Shown: in pieces, positions 1-9,308 of the stretch
How the letters are laid out: the number at the start of each line of letters is the position of its first letter
Numbering within the stretch: the first letter of the stretch is position 1
From: Myxococcales bacterium
GTDB taxonomy: Bacteria; Myxococcota_A; UBA9160; SZUA-336
Direction of reading: 5' to 3'
Assembly (NCBI GenBank): GCA_013215565.1
Contig: JABSQV010000009.1
Span: 33,019 to 97,018 of the forward strand
Length of the DNA stretch: 64,000 nucleotides
Made by a program: the position numbers and the translations under genes
Notes under the pieces: model-generated
What the model was told of the DNA's origin: nothing
The model's database searches: none
The model's input: the letters and a program-made list of their open reading frames with translations, nothing else

Positions 1-244
1 AATCCTTGATCGTCATCGGCAATCCGTGGAGCGGCCCCCAGCTCTCGCCACGCGCGAGCGCCGCATCGGCCTCTCGGGCGCGCGCGCGTGCGCCCTCGGC
101 ATCGAGGGCAACCACCGCGTTGATGGACCCATTCAAGCGCTCGACCCGCTCGAGGTAGAACTCGAGCAACTCGAGTGCGCCGACGCGTCGTTCTCGGAGT
201 GCGCGCGTCGCCTCGACGGCCGTGGTCGGAGCAAGATCTTCCAT
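1..244 (-). CDS. Amidase signature family enzyme, N-terminal fragment
   Basis: This is the first 81 codons of a gene that runs off the left edge. The fragment ends in G-P-L-H-G-L-P-M-T-I-K-D, the hallmark of amidase signature hydrolases (GatA/AmiE type). K80 would be the lysine of the Ser-cisSer-Lys triad; the serines lie beyond the edge. Family members hydrolyse amide bonds of carboxamides or Gln-tRNA substrates. The ATG has a GAGGAGG Shine-Dalgarno sequence 7 nt upstream and a TATGAT hexamer further upstream. The gene diverges from the monooxygenase at 455. The substrate cannot be read from the fragment. Confidence 0.85.
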   Translation of the reverse strand, partial: MEDLAPTTAVEATRALRERRVGALELLEFYLERVERLNGSINAVVALDAEGARARAREADAALARGESWGPLHGLPMTIKD

Positions 245-281
245 GGCAGTGCCTCCTCGAATCGGAACGCCGACCCGCCCG

Positions 282-287
282 ATCATA
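282..287 (-). promoter_or_regulatory. Candidate -10 element of the amidase gene
   Basis: TATGAT on the minus strand, 37 nt before the amidase ATG, followed by a leader containing the Shine-Dalgarno sequence. The same hexamer precedes three other leadered genes here. No convincing -35 is visible. Confidence 0.4.
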
Positions 288-454
288 CCTGCTCGGCGAT
301 CGCGCATGAAAGGGGCCCGCGCCTACCTCGAAGGGGAGAGAACCAGGAACCCGGGCTCGCAGGGCAAGCTGACGCTGTTGACTCCAAAGCCCGCGGTTGC
401 GAGCCTCGGGCACTGGGTTGAACCGGCAGCCCCCGGCGAGGTGAGAATCAGAAG

Positions 455-1948
455 ATGCAGACAGCTCGCGTGCAGCGAAGCCCACGCATTGCCATCATCG
501 GTGCGGGGTTCTCCGGGATCTGCCTCGGCATCCAGCTCCGCAGAGCCGGCGTCGAGAGCTTTGCGATCTACGAGAAGGCAGACGGGCTCGGCGGAACCTG
601 GCGCGACAACCGCTACCCGGGTGCGGAGTGCGACATCCAGGCGTTTCAGTACTGCTTTTCGTTCGAGCAGAAGACCGACTGGTCGCAGAAGTGGGTAGGC
701 TGGGCCGAGATCCTCGACTACATGGCGCACTGCACCGAAAAGTACGGGCTCCGCCGTCACATGCACTTCGGGACCGAGATCGAGAGTGCGCGCTGGAACG
801 AGGCCGAGGGTGTCTGGGAGATTCGAAGCTCCGACGGGGAGGAGATCGAGGCCGAGGTCCTCGTGAGCGGGGTCGGGCAACTCAACCGGCCGAAGATTCC
901 AGAAATTCCGGGCCTCGGGAGCTTCGCGGGCGAGTCCTTTCACTCCGCGCGCTGGAACACGGCCTACGACCTCGCCGGAAAGGACGTCGGCGTGATCGGA
1001 AACGCCGCGAGCGCGATCCAGTTCATCCCCGAGATCGCGAAACAGGTGCAGAACCTGGTGGTCTTCCAGCGCAGCGCCAACTGGATGCTGCCGCGAAACA
1101 ACCGCGCGTTCACCGAGAAAGAGAAGCAGCGCTTCACGCGCTTTCCCATCCTCGCCCGCATCTACCGCTCGCTGCTCTGGGCGTTGCAGGAGAGCCAGTT
1201 TCCGGCGTTCATCGGCAACTCCTGGCTCAGCCGGCGTATGGAGCGCCTGGCAACCCGGAAGATGCAGGAACAGATCAGGGATCCGGAACTCGCACGGGCG
1301 CTCGTTCCCGACTACCCGATCGGGGCGCGGCGCATCCTGATCGCAGACGACTACTATCCCGCGCTCGTCCGCGAGAACGTGGAGCTCGTGCTCGATCCGA
1401 TCGACCGGGTAACACCCGAGGGCATCGCGACCCGGGACGGACGAACGAAACGCCTCGATGCCATCATCCTCGCCACCGGCTTCGAAACCACCGCCTTTCT
1501 CTCTCCGATGAAGATCGAGGGACGGGACGGCCTGAGCCTCAACGAGGTCTGGAAAGCGGGCGCCGAAGCCTATCTCGGAATCTCGATCGCGGGCTTTCCC
1601 AACTTCTTCCTGATGTACGGGCCCAACACGAACCTCGGCCACAATTCAATCATCTTCATGATCGAGTGCCAGACCCGCTACATCCAGGACTGCATTCGCC
1701 AGCTCCAAAAGCAAAGACTCTGCTCAATCGACGTGCGCGGCAGCGTGATGGAGGCCTTCAACCGCCGCATCCAGGCCGAACTCGCCCGGAGCGTCTGGGC
1801 CGCGACCGACCACAGTTGGTACAAGCAGGCGGACGGCCGGATCACCAACAACTGGTCGGGTTCCACCATCCGCTACTGGTGGAACACCCGCCACGCGGAC
1901 CTGATGCTGTACGATCGGCGCAGCAGCCCGGGGCAGAGCGACTTCTGA
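455..1948 (+). CDS. FAD-dependent monooxygenase, Baeyer-Villiger/flavin-containing type
   Basis: A 497-residue flavoprotein. The FAD-binding GAGFSG motif is at residues 16-21, and the GGTWRDNRYPG stretch at 46-56 is typical of Baeyer-Villiger monooxygenases (BVMOs). An F-x-G-x-x-x-H-x-x-x-W signature follows near residues 152-162, just before a second dinucleotide motif (VIGNAASA) that would bind NADPH. BVMOs insert oxygen next to a ketone to give an ester or lactone; related flavin monooxygenases oxidise N or S atoms. The gene is 50 bp upstream of hyuB on the same strand, so ketone or cyclic-amide catabolism is plausible. Substrate is unknown. Confidence 0.88.
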   Translation: MQTARVQRSPRIAIIGAGFSGICLGIQLRRAGVESFAIYEKADGLGGTWRDNRYPGAECDIQAFQYCFSFEQKTDWSQKWVGWAEILDYMAHCTEKYGLRRHMHFGTEIESARWNEAEGVWEIRSSDGEEIEAEVLVSGVGQLNRPKIPEIPGLGSFAGESFHSARWNTAYDLAGKDVGVIGNAASAIQFIPEIAKQVQNLVVFQRSANWMLPRNNRAFTEKEKQRFTRFPILARIYRSLLWALQESQFPAFIGNSWLSRRMERLATRKMQEQIRDPELARALVPDYPIGARRILIADDYYPALVRENVELVLDPIDRVTPEGIATRDGRTKRLDAIILATGFETTAFLSPMKIEGRDGLSLNEVWKAGAEAYLGISIAGFPNFFLMYGPNTNLGHNSIIFMIECQTRYIQDCIRQLQKQRLCSIDVRGSVMEAFNRRIQAELARSVWAATDHSWYKQADGRITNNWSGSTIRYWWNTRHADLMLYDRRSSPGQSDF

Positions 1949-1998
1949 TCAGACCCCGCAGGGGACCCGGGGAAGCGAAACGAGCAAGGGAGTAGCCC

Positions 1999-3822
1999 GT
2001 GTCCGAGGAAATCAACCAGCGACTCGCCGCCCGCAGGCCGGGACTCGAGAGTTCGGCCGAGATCGATCCCGTCACCGCGGGAATCATCCGGGGCTCCTTC
2101 GAGACCATCTGCTTCGAGATGGCCACGCACCTCGGACGCGCGGCTTCCTCGGCCATCATCAACCAGTCCAACGAACGCAACGCCAGCATCATCGATGCAA
2201 ACGGACGCCTCGCGGGTCTTTCGGTCGGCATCCCGCAGTTGCTCTTCATCTCGCCCATGGCGGTTCGCTGGGGACTGGAATTCCAGCAACAGGACGACTG
2301 GGGTCCGGGCGACCTCTTCGTCGGGAACGATCCCGATCACGGCGGCGGGCACCTTCCCGACTACACCGTCTACGCACCCGTCTATACCCCGGAGGGCCGA
2401 CTACTGCTGATCGCGGCCTTGCAGGCGCACCAGGGAGACACCGGCGGCAAGGACCCGGGCGGGTTCTCGCCCGACTCGCTCGACATCTTTCACGAGGGGC
2501 TCGCGATCCCGGGAATCAAACTCGTTCACCGCGGAGAGAAACGGCGCGATATCCTGGACCTGCTGATTCGCAACAATCGGCTCCCCTCCTTCTCGGGAGA
2601 CATCGCGGCCATGATCGGTGCCTGCGAACTCGGAGGGAGACGGCTCGAGGAACTGTTCGCGCGCTACGGGTCCGAGAGCGTCGCTGCGGCCGTCAATTTC
2701 AACATCGACGAGACCGAGCGGCGCTTCCGTGCAGAAGTCGCAGAGTGGCCGGACGGTGCCTACGAGGCCGACGTCTGGATCGACCACGACACCGTGGGCA
2801 ACCGCGACGTTCGCGTTCACGTGACCTGCAGCATCGAGGGCGATCAGCTCACGGTCGACATGACCGGAAGCGATGACCGGCCGGAACTGATCAACGTCTG
2901 GAACACCTTCTCGAACAGTCGCGGCTACGCCATGGCCCAGCTTGCCTCGATGGTGGATCCCGGAATCGTCAAGAACGAGGGACTCTTCAACGCGGTCGAG
3001 ATGATCATCCCCTACGGGACCATCGTGCAGCCGCCTCCGAACAAGCCCGCGGCGCTCGGGGCATTCCACCCGGCCTGCGAGATCGGCGAGGCGATCTGCA
3101 TCGCGCTCTCCGAGATCCTGCCGGAGCGCGCGTCGCCCCAGGTCTACAAGCTCGGCATGCCGAACGCCGTGATCGGCTTCGACGAGCAGGGCCAGATGTG
3201 GATGGATCAGGGCGTCGACGTGCGCGCCTCCGACGCCTCGGCCACGCAGGACATCGACGGCTGGGGCAGCATGTGCAGCGGGCTCGGCAACCTGATGCTC
3301 GCGACCGCCGAGGATGCGGAGAGCCGCTTTCCGGTGATCAACCTCGGGCGGGAACTCACGATCGACACGGGCGGGCCCGGGCGCTGGCGGGGTCAACCCG
3401 GGACACTCAACGTCAAGAAGATTCTCGAGCCGACCACGGCCATCGCCTGGATGGTCTCGGTCGAGCACCCGCTACGGGGGCTTCGAGGGGGAGACGACGC
3501 GGGTCCCTACGGGAACCGCTTCAACGTCGGAACTCCCGAGGAGTACGAGGTCGAGGGCTCGGTCCGGGCTCAGCTCCCGAAGGACGCTGTGATCGCCTAC
3601 CAGTACGGAGGCGGGGCCGGCTTCGAAGACGCGCTTCTGCGGGACCCGCAGGCGGTCTGCGAGGACGTGCTCGACGAGTACGTGAGCCTCGAAGCGGCTC
3701 GCGAGCGTTACGGGGTCGTGCTCACGGGTGTGGTGGTCGATGGCGATCTCGCTGTCGACATCGGGGCCACCGCGAAACTCCGGAAAGAACTCGGCGCCGC
3801 GAAGGCAGAGCGCGAAAGATGA
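1999..3822 (+). CDS. hyuB: HyuB-family subunit (hydantoinase B/oxoprolinase/ketone carboxylase type)
   Basis: A 607-residue protein of the hydantoinase B/oxoprolinase family. The N-terminal region carries the family pattern of D-P-V-T followed by G-D-L-F-V-G-N-D-P-D-H-G-G-G-H-L-P-D, then the characteristic glycine-rich C-terminal half. In the family HyuB pairs with HyuA for ATP-dependent hydrolysis of 5-oxoproline or N-methylhydantoin, or for ATP-dependent carboxylation of ketones (acetone and acetophenone carboxylases). The GTG start has an AAGGGAG ribosome-binding site. Its TGA overlaps the hyuA ATG as ATGA, so the subunits are probably translationally coupled. Which reaction applies cannot be decided; the upstream monooxygenase makes a ketone or cyclic amide substrate possible. 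Confidence 0.9.
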   Translation: MSEEINQRLAARRPGLESSAEIDPVTAGIIRGSFETICFEMATHLGRAASSAIINQSNERNASIIDANGRLAGLSVGIPQLLFISPMAVRWGLEFQQQDDWGPGDLFVGNDPDHGGGHLPDYTVYAPVYTPEGRLLLIAALQAHQGDTGGKDPGGFSPDSLDIFHEGLAIPGIKLVHRGEKRRDILDLLIRNNRLPSFSGDIAAMIGACELGGRRLEELFARYGSESVAAAVNFNIDETERRFRAEVAEWPDGAYEADVWIDHDTVGNRDVRVHVTCSIEGDQLTVDMTGSDDRPELINVWNTFSNSRGYAMAQLASMVDPGIVKNEGLFNAVEMIIPYGTIVQPPPNKPAALGAFHPACEIGEAICIALSEILPERASPQVYKLGMPNAVIGFDEQGQMWMDQGVDVRASDASATQDIDGWGSMCSGLGNLMLATAEDAESRFPVINLGRELTIDTGGPGRWRGQPGTLNVKKILEPTTAIAWMVSVEHPLRGLRGGDDAGPYGNRFNVGTPEEYEVEGSVRAQLPKDAVIAYQYGGGAGFEDALLRDPQAVCEDVLDEYVSLEAARERYGVVLTGVVVDGDLAVDIGATAKLRKELGAAKAERER

Positions 3823-5903
3823 CCTGCCGCGTCGGCGTGGACATCGGCGGGACCTTCACCGACTTCGCGCTTCTCAGGGACGGCAAGGTCACGCTCGAGA
3901 AGACACTGAGCACTCCACAGGATCGTTCGCTGGCGGTGATGACGGGTCTCGAGAAGCTGGCGACGCGCGAGGGACAGACGTTGGCGGAGTTTCTCGGAGG
4001 CGTCGAGGAGATCATCCACGGGACCACGGTCGCAGACAACACCCTGATCGAAATGACGGGCGCGCTCACGGGGCTTCTGACCACCGAGGGATTTCGTGAC
4101 GAGATCGAACTCCGTCGCGGCTACAAGGAGGACATCTGGGACGTGCGGCTCGAGCCGCCTCCCCAGATCGTCCCACGCCGACGCCGGCTGACGGTTCCCG
4201 AACGCGTTCTCTTCGACGGCTCGATCTACCGGGCGCTCGACGAGGACGCTGCGCGCGCAGCGATCCGCCGGCTCGCGAAGCAGGGCGTCGAGTCGGTCGC
4301 GATCTCGCTGCTTTTCTCCTTCACCAACCCGGTCCACGAGCGGCGCCTCGCCGAACTCGTCGCGGAGGAGATTCCCGAGGCCGAGATCTCGCTCTCACAC
4401 GAAGTGCTACCCCGCGCGCCCGAGTTCGAGAGAACCAGCACGACGGTCGTGAACGCCTACGTCGGTCCGCGCGTCAGCCGCTATCTGGACCGCCTCAGCG
4501 AGCGGCTGCACCAGGCCGGCTTTCAGCGCGAACTGCTGGTGATGCAGTCGAGCGGCGGCGTGATGACCCGCGAGTACCTGAGACAGAGTCCGATCCGCGT
4601 GCTCGCGTCGGGTCCCGCCGGCGGCGTCGTAGGCGGCGCCCATCTCGGCAGCGCCAAGGACGCGCCCGACCTGCTGTGCGTCGACATGGGCGGCACCAGC
4701 TACGACGTCTCGGTCGTGCAGTCCGGCGCGGCCCCCGCCAGGTCCGGCTGGAACTGGCACCACCGCTACCTGGTGGCGGTTCCCATGGTCGCGGTCGAAA
4801 CGCTCGGCGCGGGGGGCGGCTCGATCTGCCGCGTCCAGAACCGCGCGCTCCAGGTCGGCCCCGAGAGCGCGGGCGCGGACCCGGGCCCGGTCTGCTACGG
4901 ACGCGGAGGCGAGCTCCCCACCGTGACCGATGCAAACCTGGTGATGGGCCTGCTCTCGGAGCGTTCCGAATTCGCGGGTGGTTCTTTCCAACTGACGCGC
5001 AGAGGCGTCGATCAGGCGTTCGAGCGCCACGTCGCAAAGTCGCTCGGCTGCAGTGTCGAGGAGGCTGCTTTCGACGCCTGGCGCGTGGTCAATGCCAACA
5101 TGACGCAGGCGGTCCAGCGAAGCACTGCGGGCAGGGGCATCGACCCGCGAGATCTCACGCTGCTGGCCTACGGCGGGAACGGCCCGGTCTTCGCGGCGAT
5201 CCAGGCTCAGGAACTCGGGATCGGGCGAGTCCTCGTACCCAGGAGTTCGCCCACCTTCTCGGCGCTCGGCGCGCTCGCCGCGCGCCCGACCATCGACGAG
5301 GAGCGCTCGTACATCGTCGCCGCCCGGAACGCGGATCTGGAGCAGCTGCGAAGGCTCTGGCGGGAACTCAGCGAGCGCGCGGCCCGGTACCTGAAAGACG
5401 CTGGCTTCGCGTCGGCCGAGGTATCAGCGCTCCACCAGCTCAATCTCCGCTACCCGGGCCAGAACTGGTCGCTGACTGTCGAGGTGGCCGAACGACTCGG
5501 GAACAACGACATCGACTTCGTCAGTGCGGAAATGCGCGACACTGCAATCGAGCGCTTTCATCGACAACACGAACGGGAATACGGACACCTCCGCGCTGAA
5601 GAAGAACCCGAGATCACCGGCGTGCGGCTGATCAGCTCGGTGGCCGTTCCACAGCCCCCGTTCCGGGGAGGCTTCAGTGCACCCGTGCGCGAGGCCTCGC
5701 CCACCGGGACCCGACGCGCGAATCTTGGGAACGGGTTCGAGCCCGCTCAGATCTTTCACGGGCCGGAGCTCGAGCCCGGTCACCGGATGAAGAGCCCCGC
5801 GATCATCGAAGAGACCTTCACGACGATCGTTCTGTATCCCGGATGGGAGGCCCGCGTCGATGACGCGGGCGACTACATCCTCGAGGCAAACGGCTCGGAC
5901 TAG
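3819..5903 (+). CDS. hyuA: HyuA-family subunit (hydantoinase A/oxoprolinase/ketone carboxylase type)
   Basis: A 694-residue ATP-binding partner of HyuB with an ASKHA-type fold. It opens with V-G-V-D-I-G-G-T-F-T-D-F and has a second phosphate loop near residue 288 (V-D-M-G-G-T-S-Y-D-V), then V-E-T-L-G-A-G-G-G-S-I. The ATG at 3819 overlaps the hyuB stop and is the only sensible start; the reading frame stays open upstream for 207 codons only as a shadow of hyuB. The size matches single HyuA subunits (about 680-710 residues). Its TAG stop lies inside a CTAG palindrome that also holds the stop of the convergent gene. Confidence 0.92.
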   Translation: MTCRVGVDIGGTFTDFALLRDGKVTLEKTLSTPQDRSLAVMTGLEKLATREGQTLAEFLGGVEEIIHGTTVADNTLIEMTGALTGLLTTEGFRDEIELRRGYKEDIWDVRLEPPPQIVPRRRRLTVPERVLFDGSIYRALDEDAARAAIRRLAKQGVESVAISLLFSFTNPVHERRLAELVAEEIPEAEISLSHEVLPRAPEFERTSTTVVNAYVGPRVSRYLDRLSERLHQAGFQRELLVMQSSGGVMTREYLRQSPIRVLASGPAGGVVGGAHLGSAKDAPDLLCVDMGGTSYDVSVVQSGAAPARSGWNWHHRYLVAVPMVAVETLGAGGGSICRVQNRALQVGPESAGADPGPVCYGRGGELPTVTDANLVMGLLSERSEFAGGSFQLTRRGVDQAFERHVAKSLGCSVEEAAFDAWRVVNANMTQAVQRSTAGRGIDPRDLTLLAYGGNGPVFAAIQAQELGIGRVLVPRSSPTFSALGALAARPTIDEERSYIVAARNADLEQLRRLWRELSERAARYLKDAGFASAEVSALHQLNLRYPGQNWSLTVEVAERLGNNDIDFVSAEMRDTAIERFHRQHEREYGHLRAEEEPEITGVRLISSVAVPQPPFRGGFSAPVREASPTGTRRANLGNGFEPAQIFHGPELEPGHRMKSPAIIEETFTTIVLYPGWEARVDDAGDYILEANGSD

Positions 5904-6991
5904 ATCCCACCCTCGCGCGCAACCGCGTCTGCGATCTCGACCAGCACCGGGATGCGTTTCTCGAGCAGCTGAAAACGCGGATCGCTGGTCTGGCCACGTA
6001 CGAAGCGGATGTAGATTTGCTGGACCACCACGGCGGTCTTCCAGATCGCGAAGCTCTCGTACCAGGGGATCGTGTCCAGTGGAATCCGCCTGCGTTCCGC
6101 ATACCGCTGCGCAATTTCGGCCCGGGTCGGAAAGCCCGGCTGCGCGGTCACGGAGAGCGCCGCGCCGCGCTCGGGCGGGTCGTCGCCCTGCACCCAGTAA
6201 CCGAGCAGCGTACCCAGGTCGACCAGTGGGTCGCCGAGCGTGGTCATGTCCCAGTCCAGGAAGGTCACGATCCTGCCCGGATCCCGGGGGTCGAGCATCG
6301 CGTTGTCGAGCTTGAGGTCGTTGTGCACCAGGCCGGCGCCGGGTGCGGACGGAAGCTTCGCGAGCAACCGCGTGTGCAGTTCGTCGAAGAGCCGATTCTC
6401 GGCGTGCTTCGCCCGGTCGAAGCGTCCTTTCCAGCCGTTCACCTGGCGCTCCGCGAAACCCTCGGGCTTCCCGAGATCCTCGAGACCGGCCTCGCGGTAA
6501 TCGACCTCGTGTAGCTCCGCCATCGCGTCGACCAGGGCGAAGCTCATGCGCCGCCGCGCATCCGGGTACCGGTCGAGTTCGGCCGGCACCTGGCTCCGAA
6601 CCACGATCCCGCGCATGCGTTCCATGATCAGGAACACGGCGCCGATCACGGAGAGGTCTTCGCAGAGCAGCCAGGCCCGCGGTTTCCGGTCGAAGTGCCC
6701 CTCGAGGCCCGAGAGCACCTTGTACTCGCGCGCCATGTCGTGCGAGCGCGGAGCGACCGGGCCGAGCGGCGGCCTGCGCAGTACGAGTTCACGCTCGCCG
6801 AAGCGCAGCAGATAGGTGAGGTTGGCGTGCCCGCCCGGGAACTGGAGCACCTCGAGCGGCTGCGCGCCCGCGAGTTCCGGGAGCCGCGCACGCAAGTAGC
6901 TGTCGACCGCGACCTCGTCGAACCGCTCGCCCGCCCGGACCGGGGCAACTTCGGGGGCTTCGGGCGGCCTGTGCGCAAACGCTTCCGACAT
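5900..6991 (-). CDS. Aminoglycoside phosphotransferase-fold protein (ACAD10/11 N-domain-like)
   Basis: A 363-residue protein kinase-like phosphotransferase. The catalytic loop is H-N-D-L-K-L-D-N and the metal-binding motif is L-D-W-D-M, both intact. The region around R-E-Y-K-V-L-S-G-L resembles the stand-alone or N-terminal kinase domains associated with acyl-CoA dehydrogenases (ACAD10/11), which phosphorylate hydroxyacyl substrates; other relatives phosphorylate aminoglycosides or choline. I chose the ATG at 6991 over upstream in-frame starts because it gives normal family length and a TAGGCT hexamer ends 7 nt before it. It converges on hyuA, overlapping by the CTAG that carries both stop codons. 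Confidence 0.85.
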   Translation of the reverse strand: MSEAFAHRPPEAPEVAPVRAGERFDEVAVDSYLRARLPELAGAQPLEVLQFPGGHANLTYLLRFGERELVLRRPPLGPVAPRSHDMAREYKVLSGLEGHFDRKPRAWLLCEDLSVIGAVFLIMERMRGIVVRSQVPAELDRYPDARRRMSFALVDAMAELHEVDYREAGLEDLGKPEGFAERQVNGWKGRFDRAKHAENRLFDELHTRLLAKLPSAPGAGLVHNDLKLDNAMLDPRDPGRIVTFLDWDMTTLGDPLVDLGTLLGYWVQGDDPPERGAALSVTAQPGFPTRAEIAQRYAERRRIPLDTIPWYESFAIWKTAVVVQQIYIRFVRGQTSDPRFQLLEKRIPVLVEIADAVAREGGI

Positions 6992-6998
6992 GTTGCGA

Positions 6999-7004
6999 AG
7001 CCTA
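6999..7004 (-). promoter_or_regulatory. Leaderless -10 element, phosphotransferase gene
   Basis: TAGGCT on the minus strand, separated from the ATG by 7 nt (TCGCAAC), with no Shine-Dalgarno sequence. Transcription would begin at or next to the start codon. Confidence 0.45.
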
Positions 7005-7068
7005 GCACCGGAGCATTGCTCCCGGAGACGGGCCCTGTCATGCTGACCCGGAATCCGAGGAGATCCTG

Positions 7069-7614
7069 ATGCCCCGAATCCCCCCCATCGACGCCGAGGC
7101 GGCACCCGACGCCGTCCGAAAACTGCTCGAGCTTCAGCCTGGCCACGCCCGGGTGCTGGGCACCATCGCCCACGCGGAGACGCTGCTCGAGCCCTTCATG
7201 CGAATGGCCGGCGCGTTCCTGCAGGAACTCGAACTCGCGCACGAACTTCGCGAACTCGTGATTCTGCGCGTGGCCCACATGCTGGGGGCCAAGTACGAGT
7301 GGGCCCAGCACCTTCCGATCGCGCGCAGCCTGGGCTTCTCGGAGGAACGCATCGAGGCCGTGCGCCGCGGGCCCGATTCCGGGCTGTTCGACGACGTCGA
7401 GTCCGCCGTGCTGCGCTTCACCGACGATGCGCTGCGCAACACGGGTGCTTCGGACGCAACCTTCGACGCGGTCGAGAAGCACCTGGGTCACCGGGCCCTG
7501 GTCGAGATTACGCTCGCGATCGGGTTCTACCAGATGCTCGCGCGCCTGCTCGAAACCGCCGAGGTCGAAATCGAAGAGCCGACGGACAGCTTCGTCCGCG
7601 ACGTCACGCGCTAG
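7069..7614 (+). CDS. Carboxymuconolactone decarboxylase-fold (AhpD-like) protein
   Basis: A 181-residue all-helical protein of the CMD family, with the core E-L-V-I-L-R-V-A-H followed by Y-E-W-A-Q-H-L-P-I-A. The CxxC pair used by AhpD-type disulfide reductases is absent (Y-E-W-A-Q-H in its place). It therefore belongs with the non-redox members, many of which sit beside lipid or aromatic catabolism genes and have no assigned reaction. A CGAGGAG ribosome-binding site precedes the ATG by 6 nt. It diverges from the phosphotransferase gene across 77 bp and converges on the gamma-glutamyltransferase. Confidence 0.85.
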   Translation: MPRIPPIDAEAAPDAVRKLLELQPGHARVLGTIAHAETLLEPFMRMAGAFLQELELAHELRELVILRVAHMLGAKYEWAQHLPIARSLGFSEERIEAVRRGPDSGLFDDVESAVLRFTDDALRNTGASDATFDAVEKHLGHRALVEITLAIGFYQMLARLLETAEVEIEEPTDSFVRDVTR

Positions 7615-7663
7615 CTCCGCATAAGGGGCGCCCGCCCCCCCGGCCGGGTCAGGCCAGGTCTGC

Positions 7664-9292
7664 TCAGAGCGCGACCGCGGCGCCGTCGGCGCGCGGGTCG
7701 GAGCCTGCCCAGAGGACTCCGGTCTCGGGGTCGCGGAGAATGACCTGGCCCCGCCCGAAGACCCCGGTCCGGGCGAGGTCGCCGAAGACCCGGATCCGGT
7801 GGCCGCGCTCGGCGAGGCCCCGCTGCGCCTCGGCCGAGATCGCGTCCTCGAGAAAGACCTCTCCGCGCGGGGGATCGCTCCAAATCGAAAACCTCGGAGC
7901 GTCGAGCGCGTTCTGCGGATCCATGCCGTGCTCGACCAGGTTCAAAAATACCTGCACGTGTCCCTGCGGCTGCACGAATCCGCCCATGACCCCGAAGGCA
8001 GCGTGGAGCTCCCCGTTCGCACGCGTACTCAGCGCTGGGATGATCGTGTGATAGGGCCGCTTACGCGGCTCGAGCCGATTCGGGTGGCCCGGCTCGAGAC
8101 GGAAGCCCGCGCCGCGGTTCTGGAGTGTGAAGCCGCAGCCGGCGGGAACGATGCCGGTGCCGAAGCCGGCGTAGTTGCTGTTGATGAAGCTGCAGGCATT
8201 CCCGTCCGAGTCGGCGGCGCACAGATAGACGGTGTCGGACTGGCTCACGGGGGCGCCGTGCACGGGATCGACGCTCGCCTTCGACGGATCGATCAGGCGG
8301 CGCCGCTCCGCCGCGTAGGCCTTGGAAAGCAGCGCCTCGACCGGAACCGGGCTGAACGCGGGATCGGCCACGTACCAGCGCGTGTCCGCAAAGGCCAGGC
8401 GCAGTGATTCGATCAAGAGATGCTGGTAGGCGGCGCCCCGGCGCTCGTGCGCACTGAGATCGAATCCCTCCAGCAGGTTGAGCGCGAGCAGCGCCGTCAG
8501 TCCCTGCCCGTTCGGCGCACACTCGTAGACCGTGTAGTCCCGGTAGTTCGTCGAGATCGGAGCTTCGAAGCTCGAGCGATGCGCGGCGAGATCGCCGGCC
8601 GCCAGCAGTCCCTCCAGGGATTCGACCACGTCCAGCATCGCGCGGCCGGCCCGGCCGCGGTAGAAAGCCTCAGGGCCGCCCGCTGCGAGTTCGGTGAAGA
8701 CCCCGGCCAGTCCCGGGTTTCGCCAGATCTCGCCGGCCCTGGGCGCGCGCCCCTCGAACAGTAGCTCGTCCCCGTGGGGGCTGGCCTGCTGGAGCAGTCC
8801 CTCGCTGCCGCGCCACGCCTGGGCCACGATCGGGGCCACGGCGTGTCCTTCGGTCGCGATCCGGATCGCGGGCGCCAGCACCTCCGAGAGCGAGCGCCGG
8901 CCGTGCCGGCTCAGCGTATCGGCCCACCCGGCCGCGGCCCCGGGCACCGTCACCGTGTGCACGCCGAGTCGCGGCATTTCGCGCGTGAACCCGCGCGCTT
9001 CGAGCACCTCCACCGAAAGCGCGGCGGGCGCGCGGCCGCTGCCGTTGACCGCGTGTACGCGACGCGTCGACCCCTCATAGAACAGCGCAAAGCAGTCGCC
9101 CCCGATGCCGGTCGAGGTCGGCTCGACCACGTTGAGGGCGGCCGCGGTCGCCACCGCCGCGTCGGCCGCGTTTCCGCCCGCGCGCAGGAGTTCGAGCCCC
9201 GCCTGTGCGGCGAGCGGATGACTGGTCGCGACACAGCCCGCGGTCGAAAGCAGCGGCGAGCGCCGCGACTCGAATACGACCCGGTGCCGCAC
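7664..9292 (-). CDS. ggt: Gamma-glutamyltransferase family (Ntn-hydrolase)
   Basis: A 542-residue member of the gamma-glutamyltranspeptidase family. The N-terminal A-T-S-H-P-L-A-A-Q-A-G-L and G-G-N-A-A-D-A-A-V-A blocks are typical. T354 in S-D-T-V-Y is the expected autoprocessing and catalytic threonine, followed by D-G-N and G-F-G-T-G. Family members cleave gamma-glutamyl bonds; bacterial paralogues without an obvious signal peptide, like this one, may act on other amides. I chose GTG at 9292 because AGGAG lies 7 nt upstream; a TTG at 9316 without a ribosome-binding site would add 8 residues. It follows the MmgE/PrpD gene by 16 nt, so the two probably share a transcript. Confidence 0.88.
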   Translation of the reverse strand: MRHRVVFESRRSPLLSTAGCVATSHPLAAQAGLELLRAGGNAADAAVATAAALNVVEPTSTGIGGDCFALFYEGSTRRVHAVNGSGRAPAALSVEVLEARGFTREMPRLGVHTVTVPGAAAGWADTLSRHGRRSLSEVLAPAIRIATEGHAVAPIVAQAWRGSEGLLQQASPHGDELLFEGRAPRAGEIWRNPGLAGVFTELAAGGPEAFYRGRAGRAMLDVVESLEGLLAAGDLAAHRSSFEAPISTNYRDYTVYECAPNGQGLTALLALNLLEGFDLSAHERRGAAYQHLLIESLRLAFADTRWYVADPAFSPVPVEALLSKAYAAERRRLIDPSKASVDPVHGAPVSQSDTVYLCAADSDGNACSFINSNYAGFGTGIVPAGCGFTLQNRGAGFRLEPGHPNRLEPRKRPYHTIIPALSTRANGELHAAFGVMGGFVQPQGHVQVFLNLVEHGMDPQNALDAPRFSIWSDPPRGEVFLEDAISAEAQRGLAERGHRIRVFGDLARTGVFGRGQVILRDPETGVLWAGSDPRADGAAVAL

Positions 9293-9308
9293 GCGCTCGC
9301 TCCTGCCC

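Noticed and set aside
245..454. Plus-strand ORFs in the gap left of the monooxygenase
   Set aside because: They overlap the amidase or the monooxygenase out of frame and have no ribosome-binding site or recognisable sequence; the gap most likely holds divergent promoters.
3198..3818. A 207-codon upstream extension of hyuA
   Set aside because: The translated extension is arginine-rich and overlaps hyuB out of frame; HyuA family similarity begins at the ATGA-coupled start at 3819.
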